64,000 nt of DNA from Pseudoxanthomonas sp. GM95 (GCF_900109775.1 NZ_FOAX01000001.1:62001-126000); one strand, 5' to 3'. Numbered from the stretch's first letter, positions 8,869 through 18,125 are shown. Translations and numbers: made by a program. The notes: generated by a model not told the origin, from the letters alone.

Positions 8869-9795
8869 TCAGTCGACGGTGATGTCGGCCAGCTTCTGCA
8901 GGGCTTCGGCGTAGCGGGCGCGGGTGCGCTCGATCACTTCGGCCGGCAGCACCGGGCCGGGCGCGGTCTTGCCCCAGTCGGTGGTCTCCAGGTGGTCGCG
9001 CACGATCTGCTTGTCGTAGCTCGGCGGGCTGGTGCCGACCTGGTACTCGGCGGCCGGCCAGTAGCGCGAGGAATCCGGCGTCAGCATCTCGTCCATGATG
9101 TACAGGCGGCCGTCGGCGTCGGTACCGAACTCGAACTTGGTATCGGCCAGCAGGATGCCGCGCTGGGCCGCGTATTCGGCGGCGAACGCATAGATGCGCA
9201 GGGTCGCATCGCGCACGCGCTCGGCCAGGTCGCCACCGACAGCACGGACCATCGCGTCGAAGTCGATGTTCTCGTCGTGGTCGCCCACCGCCGCCTTGGT
9301 CGACGGGGTGAAGATCGGCTCGGGCAGCTTCTGCGCCTGCAGCAGGCCGTCGGGCAGTTCGATGCCGCTGACCTTGCCGGTGCGCTGGTAATCCTTCCAG
9401 CCGCTGCCGATCAGGTAGCCGCGGGCGATCGCCTCGACCGGCACCGGCTTGAGCTTCTTGGTGACCACCGCGCGCTTGGCGTACAGGGCCGGGTCCACGC
9501 CCTCGGGCAGGACGCTGGCCACGTCGATGCCGGTCAGGTGGTTGGGCATCAGGTGGGCGGTCTTCTCGAACCAGAAGTTCGAGATCTGGCACAGCATCTC
9601 GCCCTTGCCCGGGATCGGGTCGGGCAGCACCACGTCGAACGCACTCAGGCGGTCGGTGGCGACGATCAGCAGGTATTCGCCGGGCGGCGCATCGGCCGGC
9701 AGGCGCTCGCGCGGGATGTCGAAGACGTCGCGGACCTTGCCGCGGTGGCGCAGGTTCAGACCGGGAAGATCAGCTTGCAACAGCGTGGTGGGCAC
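8869..9795 (-). CDS. purC: Phosphoribosylaminoimidazole-succinocarboxamide synthase
   Basis: Purine biosynthesis enzyme (SAICAR synthetase): condenses CAIR with aspartate using ATP. 308 residues, the long bacterial form. Family blocks are visible in order: [13 protein letters not shown] (N-terminal ATP-binding loop), [45 protein letters not shown] and [12 protein letters not shown]. The frame is open further upstream without family similarity. Two GTG codons are close together (9801 and 9795); 9795 is chosen because AGGAG then lies five bases upstream, whereas it would overlap the other. A TACACT -10 box for this gene lies at 9882-9887 (minus). Confidence 0.93.
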   Translation of the reverse strand: MPTTLLQADLPGLNLRHRGKVRDVFDIPRERLPADAPPGEYLLIVATDRLSAFDVVLPDPIPGKGEMLCQISNFWFEKTAHLMPNHLTGIDVASVLPEGVDPALYAKRAVVTKKLKPVPVEAIARGYLIGSGWKDYQRTGKVSGIELPDGLLQAQKLPEPIFTPSTKAAVGDHDENIDFDAMVRAVGGDLAERVRDATLRIYAFAAEYAAQRGILLADTKFEFGTDADGRLYIMDEMLTPDSSRYWPAAEYQVGTSPPSYDKQIVRDHLETTDWGKTAPGPVLPAEVIERTRARYAEALQKLADITVD

Positions 9796-9881
9796 AGGCA
9801 CTCCTGACGTGACGCGTCCTTCGCGAATGACCCCGCACGCATGGCACACCGGCACGCCGGTCTGGCGGCGGCGGGTCGCGT

Positions 9882-9887
9882 AGTGTA
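9882..9887 (-). promoter_or_regulatory. -10 box TACACT upstream of purC
   Basis: TACACT read on the minus strand, about 87 bases before the purC GTG, in the intergenic region shared with the divergent J-domain gene. No strong -35 is visible. Confidence 0.35.
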
Positions 9888-9991
9888 CGCGCCTGCGCGG
9901 GCAAGGCCAGACCCCCGTCACAGGGGCCTTCCGGTAGGCGATGGGCGGTGCCGTACCATGGAGCTTTGGACCCCGCAGGCAGGCACGATCG

Positions 9992-10327
9992 ATGAACCGC
10001 TGGTACGGAAAACTCCTGGGTGGCATTGCCGGCGCCCTGTTGTTCCGCCCCAATCCCGTGTTTGGCGTGCTGGCCGGCGTCCTGCTGGGCCACGCCTTCG
10101 ACCGCGACTGGTTCAAGCTGGCCAAGGACAATCCGTACCGGGCCTTCGACCTGACCAGCGACGCCAGCGATGCCGAAGTGGACCAGGCCTATCGCCGCTT
10201 GATCTCGCAGTACCACCCCGATCGCATGAACGGCGCCGCGCCCGAGCTGCGCGCCCGTGCCGCGGCCCGCGCGGCCGAGCTCAACGCCGCCTACGACCGG
10301 ATCAAGACCCAGCGCAAGGCGCGCTGA
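9992..10327 (+). CDS. Small membrane-anchored J-domain protein
   Basis: 111 residues. An N-terminal hydrophobic, glycine-rich segment (residues 7-35) is followed by a C-terminal J-domain with the invariant HPD motif at 75-77 and helices II and III around it. J-domains stimulate the ATPase of DnaK-type chaperones, so this protein should recruit an Hsp70 to the membrane. The layout, an N-terminal membrane segment with a terminal J-domain, recalls DjlA without its TerB-like middle domain. ATG 9992 is chosen because the hydrophobic segment begins right after it; the open frame extends 17 codons upstream. Confidence 0.78.
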   Translation: MNRWYGKLLGGIAGALLFRPNPVFGVLAGVLLGHAFDRDWFKLAKDNPYRAFDLTSDASDAEVDQAYRRLISQYHPDRMNGAAPELRARAAARAAELNAAYDRIKTQRKAR

Positions 10328-10373
10328 GGCCGGTTGCGCCCGCCGTCACCGGCGGACGCAGGGAGGGCCGGAC

Positions 10374-11204
10374 TTAGAAGCGGTAGCTGGCGGTCACGCG
10401 CACGCTTTCCAGGTCGAAATCGCGGTCGCTGCGGCGGAAGTCGGTGCCGTTCGGGTTGACCAGGATGAAGGGATTGGTTGCCGGCGCCGGCCCGGCCGAG
10501 CGCACCCGGTAGTCGTTGTCGGTCAGCTGGGTCTGGATGTATTCCAGGCCCACGGTGAAGCGCTCGCCGATCATCCGCTCGTAGCCCGCGCCCCACTGCG
10601 CGCCGGTGGCCTTGGTGTCGCCGTTGTTGGTGAAGGTGTTGACGCCGTTGCTGGTGATGTAAGTGTTGGCGATGTCCGCACGCGCCACGCCGCCGGTGAT
10701 GTAGACCAGATTCGATTCGCCGAACACGTGGCCCATGCGCATCCGCAGCGAGGCCATGCCATCGACCTTGCGCAGCATCGTGTACGAAGCGGGCGTGGTG
10801 CTGAAGGACGTCACCGCATCGCGCACGTCGTTGCGCGACACCTCGCCCACCAGGCCGAACACCCAGTCGTTGGCGCGCCAGTCGTAGCCGCCGCGCAGGC
10901 CGTAGTCGGCGCCGCCGGAATTCTTGGCGCAGCCGGCGGCCGGCGTATTGCCCAGGGCGACGCCGTTGCAGGAGCCGGGCGAGAACGCGTTGGCGCCGGC
11001 GGCGGTGCGCACGGTGTCGTCGTACTGGCCGTCCAGGTTGGTGTCGAACAGGAAGCGGTCGCCGCCGTCGTCGGGTTTGAGCACGCTGCCGGCGTACAGG
11101 CCGACGTGGGCGCCATTCCAGGCGTCCTGGGCCTGGACGGCGAACGGAGCGGCGGCCAGCAGGCCAAGGGTGAGCAGGCGGGTCGAAGTCAGGGGTGACA
11201 GCAT
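10374..11204 (-). CDS. Outer-membrane beta-barrel protein
   Basis: 276 residues with a signal peptide (cleavage likely after AQA near residue 25), alternating amphipathic strands and a C-terminal ASYRF, the aromatic ending recognised by the BAM machinery. The pattern (GLYAGSVLKP, YGLRGGYDW, GYERMIGERFTVGLEY) fits the opacity/Omp25-like eight-stranded barrel family. An extracellular loop contains two cysteines (SCNG and AGCAKN) that could form a disulfide. GAGGA precedes ATG 11204. It is divergent from rpe; no transport substrate can be inferred. Confidence 0.8.
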   Translation of the reverse strand: MLSPLTSTRLLTLGLLAAAPFAVQAQDAWNGAHVGLYAGSVLKPDDGGDRFLFDTNLDGQYDDTVRTAAGANAFSPGSCNGVALGNTPAAGCAKNSGGADYGLRGGYDWRANDWVFGLVGEVSRNDVRDAVTSFSTTPASYTMLRKVDGMASLRMRMGHVFGESNLVYITGGVARADIANTYITSNGVNTFTNNGDTKATGAQWGAGYERMIGERFTVGLEYIQTQLTDNDYRVRSAGPAPATNPFILVNPNGTDFRRSDRDFDLESVRVTASYRF

Positions 11205-11408
11205 GTGGTGGTCCTCAAGGGGGTCGTCCATTGCCGGGATGCGCAGCACGCCTTTGAAAGACGTCCTCCCACGCACCCCGGCACGAGGCACCGGATGGGC
11301 CCCGCGCAGGCACCTACGGGCCGGATGCAGCCGCGGATGCTGACGATCCGGTCACCGCGCCGACAGCAGGCCGCGCCCGCCAAGGGTGAAATGCCCTGGC
11401 ACGGCGCC

Positions 11409-11414
11409 TAGAAT
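11409..11414 (+). promoter_or_regulatory. -10 box TAGAAT of rpe
   Basis: TAGAAT 47 bases before the rpe ATG, inside the 257-base region between the divergent outer-membrane protein gene and rpe. The rest of that region holds no gene that I can support. Confidence 0.4.
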
Positions 11415-11461
11415 TGCGCTCCCATGCGGCCCGTGCCGCACCGCCATCGCCAAGGGTCGTC

Positions 11462-12133
11462 ATGTCGAACTGCATCATCTCCCCGTCCATCCTGTCGGCC
11501 GATTTCGCCCGGCTCGGCGCCGAGGTGGACGCCGTGCTGGCCGCCGGCGCGGACTGGATCCATTTCGACGTGATGGACAACCACTACGTGCCCAACCTGA
11601 CCATCGGCCCGATGGTCTGCGAGGCGCTGCGCAAGTACGGCGTGACCGCGCCGATCGACGTGCACCTGATGGTCGAGCCCGTGGACCGGATCATCCCGGA
11701 CTTCGCCAAGGCCGGCGCCAGTGTCATCAGCTTCCATCCCGAAGCCAGCCGTCACGTGCATCGCACCGTGCAACTGATCAAGTCGCACGGCTGCAAGGCC
11801 GGCGTGGTGCTCAACCCGGCCACGCCGGTGGACATCCTGGACTGGGTGCTGGATGAAGTGGACCTGGTGCTGCTGATGTCGGTCAACCCGGGTTTCGGCG
11901 GCCAGGCGTTCATTCCTTCGGCGCTGGACAAGCTGCGCGTGGTGCGCCAGAAAATCGATGCGTCGGGCCGCGACATCCACCTGGAAATCGACGGCGGCGT
12001 GAAAGTCGACAACATCGCCGAGATCGCCGCCGCCGGCGCCGATACCTTCGTCGCCGGTTCGGCCATCTTCAACGCGCCGGACTACAGCGAGGTGATCGCC
12101 AAGATGCGCGCCGCCGTGGCAGGTGCACGTTGA
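11462..12133 (+). CDS. rpe: Ribulose-phosphate 3-epimerase
   Basis: Interconverts ribulose 5-phosphate and xylulose 5-phosphate in the pentose phosphate pathway. 223 residues forming a TIM barrel. Metal and catalytic blocks are all present: [35 protein letters not shown] and EIDGGV. AAGGG at 11452-11456 sets ATG 11462; the upstream in-frame extension is not needed. The stop overlaps the TTG start of the GNAT gene, so the two are probably co-translated. Confidence 0.95.
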   Translation: MSNCIISPSILSADFARLGAEVDAVLAAGADWIHFDVMDNHYVPNLTIGPMVCEALRKYGVTAPIDVHLMVEPVDRIIPDFAKAGASVISFHPEASRHVHRTVQLIKSHGCKAGVVLNPATPVDILDWVLDEVDLVLLMSVNPGFGGQAFIPSALDKLRVVRQKIDASGRDIHLEIDGGVKVDNIAEIAAAGADTFVAGSAIFNAPDYSEVIAKMRAAVAGAR

Positions 12134-12609
12134 GCGTCCAGATCCGTAGCGCCACGCGCGCAGATGTGCCGCTGATCTGCGAGCTGATCCAGGCGCTGGC
12201 CGATTACGAACGCGAGCCCGATGCCGTCAAGGCGACGCCGGCGGACATCGCACGCACGCTGTTCGACGAGGGCGCGACCGCGCACAGCGTGATCTGCGAG
12301 CAGGACGGCGTGGCCGTGGGCTTTGCCGTGTATTTCTTCAACTACTCGACCTGGCTGGGCCGCAACGGCATTTATCTGGAAGACCTGTTCGTGCGCCCGG
12401 AAGCGCGCGGGCAGGGCGCGGGACTGGCCCTGCTGCGGCACCTGGCCAAGCTGGCCGTGGACAAGGGCTGCGGTCGCTTCGAATGGTCGGTACTGGACTG
12501 GAACCAGCCGGCGATCGATTTCTATCGCGCCGCCGGCGCCAGGCCGATGGACGAGTGGACCGTCTATCGCATGGACGGCCAGGCGCTGGCCGATTTCGCC
12601 CGCGGCTGA
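12130..12609 (+). CDS. GNAT acetyltransferase, spermidine/spermine N1-acetyltransferase-like
   Basis: 159-residue GNAT-fold protein. The acetyl-CoA pyrophosphate loop reads [10 protein letters not shown] (about 94-103), preceded by the IYLEDLFV strand. The C-terminal blocks [13 protein letters not shown] and [11 protein letters not shown] match the SAT1-like subgroup, whose members acetylate polyamines or related amines. The start is TTG at 12130 overlapping the rpe stop (TTGA), with AGGTG four bases upstream. The substrate is not certain; other small amines are possible. Confidence 0.8.
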   Translation: MSVQIRSATRADVPLICELIQALADYEREPDAVKATPADIARTLFDEGATAHSVICEQDGVAVGFAVYFFNYSTWLGRNGIYLEDLFVRPEARGQGAGLALLRHLAKLAVDKGCGRFEWSVLDWNQPAIDFYRAAGARPMDEWTVYRMDGQALADFARG

Positions 12610-12661
12610 TCGTGCCGCGGACCCGGCGCGCGTGCTGCGCGCCTGACGCAGGAGACCTCAT

Positions 12662-13819
12662 ATGCTGCCTTTGTTCCGGCTCACCGCCCTGGCCATGACC
12701 GCACTGCCGCTGGCGGCCAGTGCCGCGTCGGTCGACCTGCTGGTCGGCTCCTATACCGAAGGCGATGCGCCCGGCCTGTACGCGTACAAGTTCGACACCG
12801 CCAGCGGCAAGCTCGATCCCAAGCCCTGGCAGCAGCTGCGACTGGATAACCCGTCGTGGCTGGTGGTCTCGCCCGATCAATCGCGCGTGTATGCGGTCAA
12901 CGAAAACGGCCCCGGCGCGCGCGATGCGGTCGGCCGCGCCAGCGCGCTGACGCTCGATGCCAAACACGTGCTGACCCTGGACAACCAGGTGTCCACGCTA
13001 GGCGATCACCCGACCCACGCCAGCCTCACGCCCGACGGTCGCTATCTGCTAGTGGCCAACTACTCGGTCAACGCCGATCCGGGCGGCACGCTGGCCGTGT
13101 TGCCGATCGATGCGCGCGGCCAGCTGCAGCCGGTGACCCAGCTGTCGAGCTACCAGGCCAGCCACGTCGACAAGGACCGGCAGCTGTCGGCGCACATCCA
13201 CTCGGTCAACTTCGCGCCCGACGGCAAGACCGCGTATGTCGCTGACCTGGGCGGCGATCGCGTCTACGCCTATCGCTACGCGCCGGGCGACAACGCCGAG
13301 CGTCCGCTGCAGCCGGCGGCCATGCCGTTCCTCGCGCTGCCGCCGGGCAGTGGCCCGCGCCACCTGGTATTCGATGCCGACGGCCAGCACGCGTACCTGA
13401 CGTTGGAAATGACCGGCCAGGTCGCGACGCTGGACGTCGCGGCCGATGGCGCGCTGTCGCTGCGCCAGGTGCATGACCTGTTCGAGGCGGGTTTCAAGGG
13501 CGACAACGGCGCCGGCGCGATTCATCTCTCGGCCGACGGCAAGTTCCTCTACGCGGTCAATCGCGGCACCGACAACCAGATCGCGGTGTTCGCGGTCGCC
13601 GCCGATAGCGACTTGTCGCTGGTCCAGCGCCGCGCGACCGAAGGCCGCCAGCCGCGTGAGTTCTCGATCGATCCGTCAGGCCATTTCCTGCTGGTGGCTG
13701 CGCAGGGCGACAACCGCATCGTCGTGATCGCGCGCGATCCCAGGACCGGCAAGCTCGGCAAGACCTTGCAGACGGTCGAGGTGGCGGCGCCGTCGGATCT
13801 GAAGTTCCTGAAGCCCTGA
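12662..13819 (+). CDS. Exported lactonase family protein (6-phosphogluconolactonase/carboxymuconate cyclase fold)
   Basis: 385 residues beginning with a signal peptide (cleavage near ASA, residue 21), so the mature protein is periplasmic. The rest is a seven-bladed beta-propeller of the Pgl/YbhE lactonase family: YTEGDAPGLYAYKFD, HPTHASLTPDGRYLLVANY, HSVNFAPDGKTAYVADLGGDRVY, GSGPRHLVFDADG and FSIDPSGHFLLVAAQ. Cytoplasmic members hydrolyse 6-phosphogluconolactone; an exported member more likely acts on another lactone or only binds a ligand. AGGAGA lies upstream of ATG 12662. Confidence 0.82.
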   Translation: MLPLFRLTALAMTALPLAASAASVDLLVGSYTEGDAPGLYAYKFDTASGKLDPKPWQQLRLDNPSWLVVSPDQSRVYAVNENGPGARDAVGRASALTLDAKHVLTLDNQVSTLGDHPTHASLTPDGRYLLVANYSVNADPGGTLAVLPIDARGQLQPVTQLSSYQASHVDKDRQLSAHIHSVNFAPDGKTAYVADLGGDRVYAYRYAPGDNAERPLQPAAMPFLALPPGSGPRHLVFDADGQHAYLTLEMTGQVATLDVAADGALSLRQVHDLFEAGFKGDNGAGAIHLSADGKFLYAVNRGTDNQIAVFAVAADSDLSLVQRRATEGRQPREFSIDPSGHFLLVAAQGDNRIVVIARDPRTGKLGKTLQTVEVAAPSDLKFLKP

Positions 13820-13828
13820 GCACGCGCG

Positions 13829-13890
13829 ATCGCCGCTGAAGCGGCTCCCACACCAGCACAGACGTTGTGGGAGCTGCTTCAGCAGCAGTG
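13829..13890. repeat. Pair of inverted GTGGGAGC-type palindromic repeats (REP-like)
   Basis: Unit 13829-13851 ends GCGGCTCCCAC and unit 13867-13890 begins GTGGGAGCTGC; each is itself a hairpin around CTGAAG or CTTCAG. The pair follows the lactonase stop directly and is related to the pair at 8788-8853 but in the opposite mutual orientation. Confidence 0.65.
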
Positions 13891-13929
13891 TGGCTCCCCC
13901 AGCACAACCACCGCCGCCGAACGACGCCC

Positions 13930-13965
13930 AAAAAAGAAACCGCGTCGAGTCGCCCCAACGCGGTT
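13930..13965 (-). terminator. Rho-independent terminator on the minus strand
   Basis: Read on the minus strand: AACCGCGT (13965-13958), a 12-base loop, ACGCGGTT (13945-13938), then TCTTTTTT. No minus-strand protein gene precedes it within more than 2 kb, so it probably ends a small RNA (see the ncRNA entry). On the plus strand it has no T-tract. Confidence 0.65.
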
Positions 13966-14050
13966 CCGGTGAATGCTGGAGGCTGATCCTGCCTCCCTCC
14001 GTCGTCCCTGCTATGGCCTTCGATGTTGCGCGCGATGTTTGACCGAATCG
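13930..14050 (-). ncRNA. Candidate small RNA ending in the 13930-13965 terminator
   Basis: The 388-base stretch 13820-14207 contains no credible protein gene. On the minus strand a 6-bp hairpin (GGAGGC/GCCTCC around AGGATCA, 13978-13996) precedes the strong terminator hairpin with its U-tract, the typical 3' organisation of a trans-acting small RNA. The AGGA in the first loop resembles a CsrA-type binding element. No convincing promoter was found, so the 5' end given is only nominal. Confidence 0.35.
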
Positions 14051-14207
14051 TGACAGGCGGGCGACAAATCCATCGCGCGGCTTTCCAGGCGCCAGTCCCG
14101 CGCACGCTGTTCACGCGGCGCGTCCTGCTGACCGTCCGGTCAGCTCTGTAATGCATGGTCGGTCGATGCGGCTGCTAGCCTGCGGCACCCCACCTTGTGT
14201 CGTTCCC

Positions 14208-15134
14208 ATGTCGCAGCCCCGCTGGCGTCTGATCCTCAACGGCAAGTCCGCCGGCAACGACGCAGTGCGGGCTGCGGTCATGGCGATGCGCCGCCGCGAC
14301 GTGCACCTGGACGTGCGCGTGACCTGGGAAGGCGGCGATGCCGAACGTTACGTCGCCGAGGCCATCGCCGATGGCGTGGACACGGTGATCGCCGGCGGCG
14401 GCGACGGCACCTTGAGCGAGGTCGCCACCACGCTGGCCCATCGCGACGAACCGGCCGACGCGCTGCCTGCGCTCGCGCTGTTGCCGCTGGGCACGGCGAA
14501 CGACTTCGCCACCGCCGCGCTGATCCCGGCCGAGCCGTTGCAGGCCCTGCAGCTCGCCGCCGACGGCCCGCTAAACGCCATCGACCTGCTGCGCGTCACG
14601 GCCGACCACGGCCCGCACTGGTGCGCCAACGTGGCCACCGGCGGCTTCGGCACGCAGGTGACGGTGGAGACCGACGAGGCGATGAAGCGCGTGCTGGGCG
14701 GGCTGGCCTACGTGGTCACCGGGCTGGCGCGGCTGGGCCGGGTCGAGCCGCTGCGGGCGCGCTTCACCGGACCGGATTTCCGCTGGGAAGGCGCGTTCAT
14801 CGCGCTGGGCCTGGGCAATGGCCGCCAGGCCGGGGGCGGCCAGGCGCTCTGCCCGGAGGCGCTGATCGACGATGGCCTGCTGGACCTGACCATCATCCCC
14901 GAGCTCACCGGCACCTTCGCCGCCACGCTGGGCACGCTGATCACCGGTGGCAAACGCGCCGCGCTTGAGCAGGTTGCCGTGCGCCGGCAGCTGCCGTGGG
15001 TGGAGATCGACGTGGACCAGCCGATCACGCTCAACCTCGATGGCGAGCCGGAAACCTCGCGCCACTTCCGTATCGAATGCGTGCCGGGCCGGCTGCGCAT
15101 GCACCTGCCGGCTGCCTGCCCGCTGCTGGGCTGA
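14208..15134 (+). CDS. YegS/DgkB-type lipid kinase
   Basis: 308-residue member of the diacylglycerol kinase catalytic-domain family. GGGDGT at 63-68 is the nucleotide-binding motif and LGTANDFA (95-102) is the second signature. The C-terminal beta-sandwich domain ends with LDGEPE. E. coli YegS phosphorylates phosphatidylglycerol in vitro; others act on diacylglycerol or sphingoid bases, so the lipid substrate is open. The frame extends 19 codons upstream, but ATG 14208 begins the conserved [12 protein letters not shown] strand. Confidence 0.85.
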   Translation: MSQPRWRLILNGKSAGNDAVRAAVMAMRRRDVHLDVRVTWEGGDAERYVAEAIADGVDTVIAGGGDGTLSEVATTLAHRDEPADALPALALLPLGTANDFATAALIPAEPLQALQLAADGPLNAIDLLRVTADHGPHWCANVATGGFGTQVTVETDEAMKRVLGGLAYVVTGLARLGRVEPLRARFTGPDFRWEGAFIALGLGNGRQAGGGQALCPEALIDDGLLDLTIIPELTGTFAATLGTLITGGKRAALEQVAVRRQLPWVEIDVDQPITLNLDGEPETSRHFRIECVPGRLRMHLPAACPLLG

Positions 15135-15271
15135 GTCTCACTGCACAGCCCTAAGCGGCGGCGCTCGCTCTATCACTCGTTGAATCCCAAGGCGGGCGCC
15201 GACGGCACCGGCGCGCGGTCGTGTGCCCGCGCTGAACCGGTTGGGCTTTGGTCTAATGGCTCATGATCTTC

Positions 15272-15296
15272 ATAACGATACGATGCGTCTCGTTAT
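15272..15296. promoter_or_regulatory. Imperfect 25-bp palindrome, candidate IclR-family operator
   Basis: Left arm ATAACGATACG and right arm CGTCTCGTTAT are separated by ATG, with 10 of 11 arm positions complementary. The element lies 80 bases before the alcohol dehydrogenase ATG, in the 242-base gap after the lipid kinase gene, near where transcription of the adh-mmsA operon should begin. The convergent IclR-family gene at 18169-18963 is the obvious candidate regulator. Assignment is by position and symmetry. Confidence 0.5.
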
Positions 15297-15376
15297 TTGA
15301 TTCCAGTCCGCATTGGTGCGCCAGCCGAAGGCTCGGGCACCGCCTTGCGTCCATGCCGGTTCCGCTTGGAGGTTTC

Positions 15377-16564
15377 ATGTCCGCCCAGGTCATCCTGCCC
15401 CGCGTCATGCATGTCGGTGCCGATGCCAGCCTCAAGGCCGGCGAGGTGCTGGTCGTGCTGGGCTGTTCACGCCCGCTGATCGTCACCGATCCGATGATGG
15501 TCAAGCTTGGCTACGCTGCCACCGTACAGGACGCGCTGGCTGCGGCCGGCATCGCTTCGGACGTGTTTGCCGACACCGTGCCCGAGCCGACCGAAAGCTC
15601 GATCGTGGCCGGCGTGGAGCAGGTCCGCCACGGCAGCTACGACGCCATCATCGCGCTGGGCGGTGGCAGCCCGATCGACAGCGCCAAGGCCATCGCGATC
15701 CTGGGCAAGCACGGCGGCGTGATCCGCGACTACAAATTCCCGCGCCAGGTCAACGAAGCCGGCCTGCCGATCATCGCGATCCCGACCACCGCCGGCACCG
15801 GCTCGGAATGCACGCGCTTCACCATCATCACCGACGAGGCCAACGACGAAAAACTGCTGTGCGTTGGCCTGGGCTTCATGCCGATCGCCGCGCTGGTGGA
15901 CTACAAGCTCACCGTCAGCGTGCCGGCGCGCACCACCGCCGATACCGGCATCGATGCGATGACCCACGCGATGGAGGCCTACGTCAGCCGCAAGGCCAGC
16001 GCCTACAGCGACAGCCAGGCCATCGCCGCGATGCGCCTGATCGGACCGAACCTGCGCACCGTCTATCACGATGGCAACGATCAACCCGCGCGCGAGGCGA
16101 TGATGCTCGGCGCCACGCTGGCGGGGATCGCGTTCTCCAATGCGTCGGTGGCGCTGGTGCACGGCATGAGCCGGCCGATCGGCGCGTTTTTCCACGTGCC
16201 GCACGGCCTGTCCAACGCGATGCTGCTGCCCAGCGTGACCGCGTGGTCGATTCCTGCTGCATCGGCGCGTTACGCCGACTGCGCGCGCTTCCTCGGCGCG
16301 GCCGAATTGCGCGATGACGATGCCACGGCCAACGCCAAGCTCATCGACTTCCTCTACGCGATCAACGCCGAACTGCAGGTGCCCACGCTAGCCGAGTTCG
16401 GCGCGCAGCATGCGCGCTTCTTCGAGCTGCTGCCGACTATGGCCGAACAGGCGCTGGCGTCCGGCTCACCCGGCAACAATCCGCGCGTGCCCAGCGCGGA
16501 CGAGATCATCGACATCTACAAGACCCTGTGGGTCGAACCCCAACAAGAGGCGTTGCGCGCATGA
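15377..16564 (+). CDS. Iron-containing (group III) alcohol dehydrogenase
   Basis: 395-residue NAD(P)-dependent alcohol dehydrogenase of the Fe-ADH family. The dinucleotide-binding motif is GGGSPIDSAKA (95-105). The four metal ligands are present: D193 and H197 (GIDAMTHAMEAY), H262 and H276 (VHGMSRPIGAFFHVPHG). GGAGG four bases upstream fixes ATG 15377; the open frame further upstream spans the candidate operator and is not expected to be coding. The stop overlaps mmsA by ATGA, so alcohol oxidation to an aldehyde is probably coupled to the CoA-acylating aldehyde dehydrogenase that follows. The alcohol substrate is unknown; 3-hydroxypropionate or a related hydroxyacid is a reasonable guess from the partner enzyme. 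Confidence 0.85.
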   Translation: MSAQVILPRVMHVGADASLKAGEVLVVLGCSRPLIVTDPMMVKLGYAATVQDALAAAGIASDVFADTVPEPTESSIVAGVEQVRHGSYDAIIALGGGSPIDSAKAIAILGKHGGVIRDYKFPRQVNEAGLPIIAIPTTAGTGSECTRFTIITDEANDEKLLCVGLGFMPIAALVDYKLTVSVPARTTADTGIDAMTHAMEAYVSRKASAYSDSQAIAAMRLIGPNLRTVYHDGNDQPAREAMMLGATLAGIAFSNASVALVHGMSRPIGAFFHVPHGLSNAMLLPSVTAWSIPAASARYADCARFLGAAELRDDDATANAKLIDFLYAINAELQVPTLAEFGAQHARFFELLPTMAEQALASGSPGNNPRVPSADEIIDIYKTLWVEPQQEALRA

Positions 16565-18099
16565 ATTCGATCCTCAAGGAACCGCTGCAACCGGCGGCGA
16601 ACACCACCATTACAGGCCATCTCATCAACGGCCAGGAGCGCCTGGACGCGGCGCGCCTGCAGGACGTCTACAACCCGTCGACCGGTGAGGTCGGCAGCCA
16701 GGTCGCGCTGGCGTCCAAGGCCACGGTGGAGGAAGCCATCGCCGCCGCGCAGGCCGCGTTCCCGGCGTGGCGCGATACGCCGCCGGCCAAGCGCGCGCGG
16801 ATCATGTTCAAGTTCAAGCAGCTGCTGGAAGACAACGCCGCGCGCATCTGCGAACTGATCGGCCGCGAGCACGGCAAGATTGCGCACGACGCCGCCGGCG
16901 AACTGCAGCGCGGCATCGAGAACGTGGAGTACGCCTGCGCCGCGCCGGAACTGCTCAAGGGCGAGTACACGCGTAACGTCGGCCCGGGCATCGATTCGTG
17001 GAGCGAGTTCCAGCCGATGGGCGTGGTGGCCGGCATCACGCCGTTCAACTTCCCGGTGATGGTGCCGCTGTGGATGTATCCGATGGCGCTGGTGTGCGGC
17101 AACACCTTCGTGCTCAAGCCATCCGAACGCGATCCCGGCCCGACGCTGTTCATCGCCCAGCTGCTGCACGAGGCGGGCCTGCCGCCGGGCGTGCTCAACG
17201 TGGTCAACGGCGATAAAGAGGCGGTGGATGCCCTGCTCACCGACAAGCGCGTGCAGGCGGTGAGCTTCGTCGGCTCCACGCCGATCGCCGAGTACATCTA
17301 TTCGACCGCCACGGCCAACGGCAAGCGCTGCCAGGCGCTGGGCGGGGCGAAGAACCACGCCATCGTCATGCCCGATGCCGACCTGGACAACGCGGTCAGC
17401 TCGCTGCTGGGCGCGGCCTTCGGATCGTCGGGCGAGCGCTGCATGGCGCTGTCGGTCGCAGTAGCGGTGGGCGATGAGATCGCCGATGCGCTGATCGCCA
17501 AGATGAGCCAGGCGATGCAGGCGCTGAAGGTCGGTGCCTTCAGCGATGCCAACAACGATTTCGGCCCGCTGATCACCGCCCAGCATCGCGACAAGGTGGT
17601 GGGCTTCGTCGACAGCGCCGAATCGCAGGGCGCGCGCGTGGTCGTCGATGGCCGCATGCCCACCGTGCCCGGCTACGAGCAGGGCTTCTACGTCGGCGGC
17701 ACGCTGATCGACGGCGTCACCGCCGACATGGACAGCTACAAGCAGGAGATCTTCGGGCCTGTCCTGCAGGTGGTGCGGGTCAAGACGATGGATGAAGCGA
17801 TGCAACTCATCAACGACCACGAATACGGCAACGGCACCTGCATCTACACGCGCGATGGCGAGGCCGCGCGCTGGTTCAGCGATCACGTGCAGGTCGGCAT
17901 GGTCGGCATTAACGTGCCGCTGCCCGTGCCGGTCGCCTTCCACAGTTTCGGCGGGTGGAAGCGCTCGCTGTTCGGCGATCTGTCGGCCTACGGCCCGGAT
18001 GGCGTGCGCTTCTACACGCGGCGCAAGACCATCACCCAGCGTTGGCCCTCGGCCGGCGTGCGCGAAGGCGCGGTGTTCTCGATGCCGACGATGAACTGA
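16561..18099 (+). CDS. mmsA: CoA-acylating methylmalonate-/malonate-semialdehyde dehydrogenase
   Basis: 512-residue aldehyde dehydrogenase-fold enzyme. The catalytic cysteine is C294 in GERCMALS, the signature of methylmalonate-semialdehyde dehydrogenases. The position of the hydrolytic Glu of ordinary ALDHs is taken by Asn in GGAKNHAIV (about 265), as expected for a CoA-acylating enzyme. PFNFP (161-165) is the oxyanion Asn region. The product would be propionyl-CoA or acetyl-CoA. The gene is coupled to the iron-ADH (ATGA overlap) and followed by a terminator. No mmsB or valine-degradation genes are adjacent, so malonate semialdehyde is as likely a substrate as methylmalonate semialdehyde. 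Confidence 0.9.
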   Translation: MNSILKEPLQPAANTTITGHLINGQERLDAARLQDVYNPSTGEVGSQVALASKATVEEAIAAAQAAFPAWRDTPPAKRARIMFKFKQLLEDNAARICELIGREHGKIAHDAAGELQRGIENVEYACAAPELLKGEYTRNVGPGIDSWSEFQPMGVVAGITPFNFPVMVPLWMYPMALVCGNTFVLKPSERDPGPTLFIAQLLHEAGLPPGVLNVVNGDKEAVDALLTDKRVQAVSFVGSTPIAEYIYSTATANGKRCQALGGAKNHAIVMPDADLDNAVSSLLGAAFGSSGERCMALSVAVAVGDEIADALIAKMSQAMQALKVGAFSDANNDFGPLITAQHRDKVVGFVDSAESQGARVVVDGRMPTVPGYEQGFYVGGTLIDGVTADMDSYKQEIFGPVLQVVRVKTMDEAMQLINDHEYGNGTCIYTRDGEAARWFSDHVQVGMVGINVPLPVPVAFHSFGGWKRSLFGDLSAYGPDGVRFYTRRKTITQRWPSAGVREGAVFSMPTMN

Positions 18100-18125
18100 T
18101 CCACCCTCCCGGGTTAGTGCGGTGG

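Noticed and set aside
13557-14156. 199-codon minus-strand frame in the lactonase/lipid kinase interval
   Set aside because: Arg/Ser/Pro-rich translation, overlaps the lactonase gene, the repeats and the terminator; not protein-like.
16516-17943. 475-codon minus-strand frame opposite mmsA
   Set aside because: Shadow of the aldehyde dehydrogenase gene; no family motif and atypical composition.
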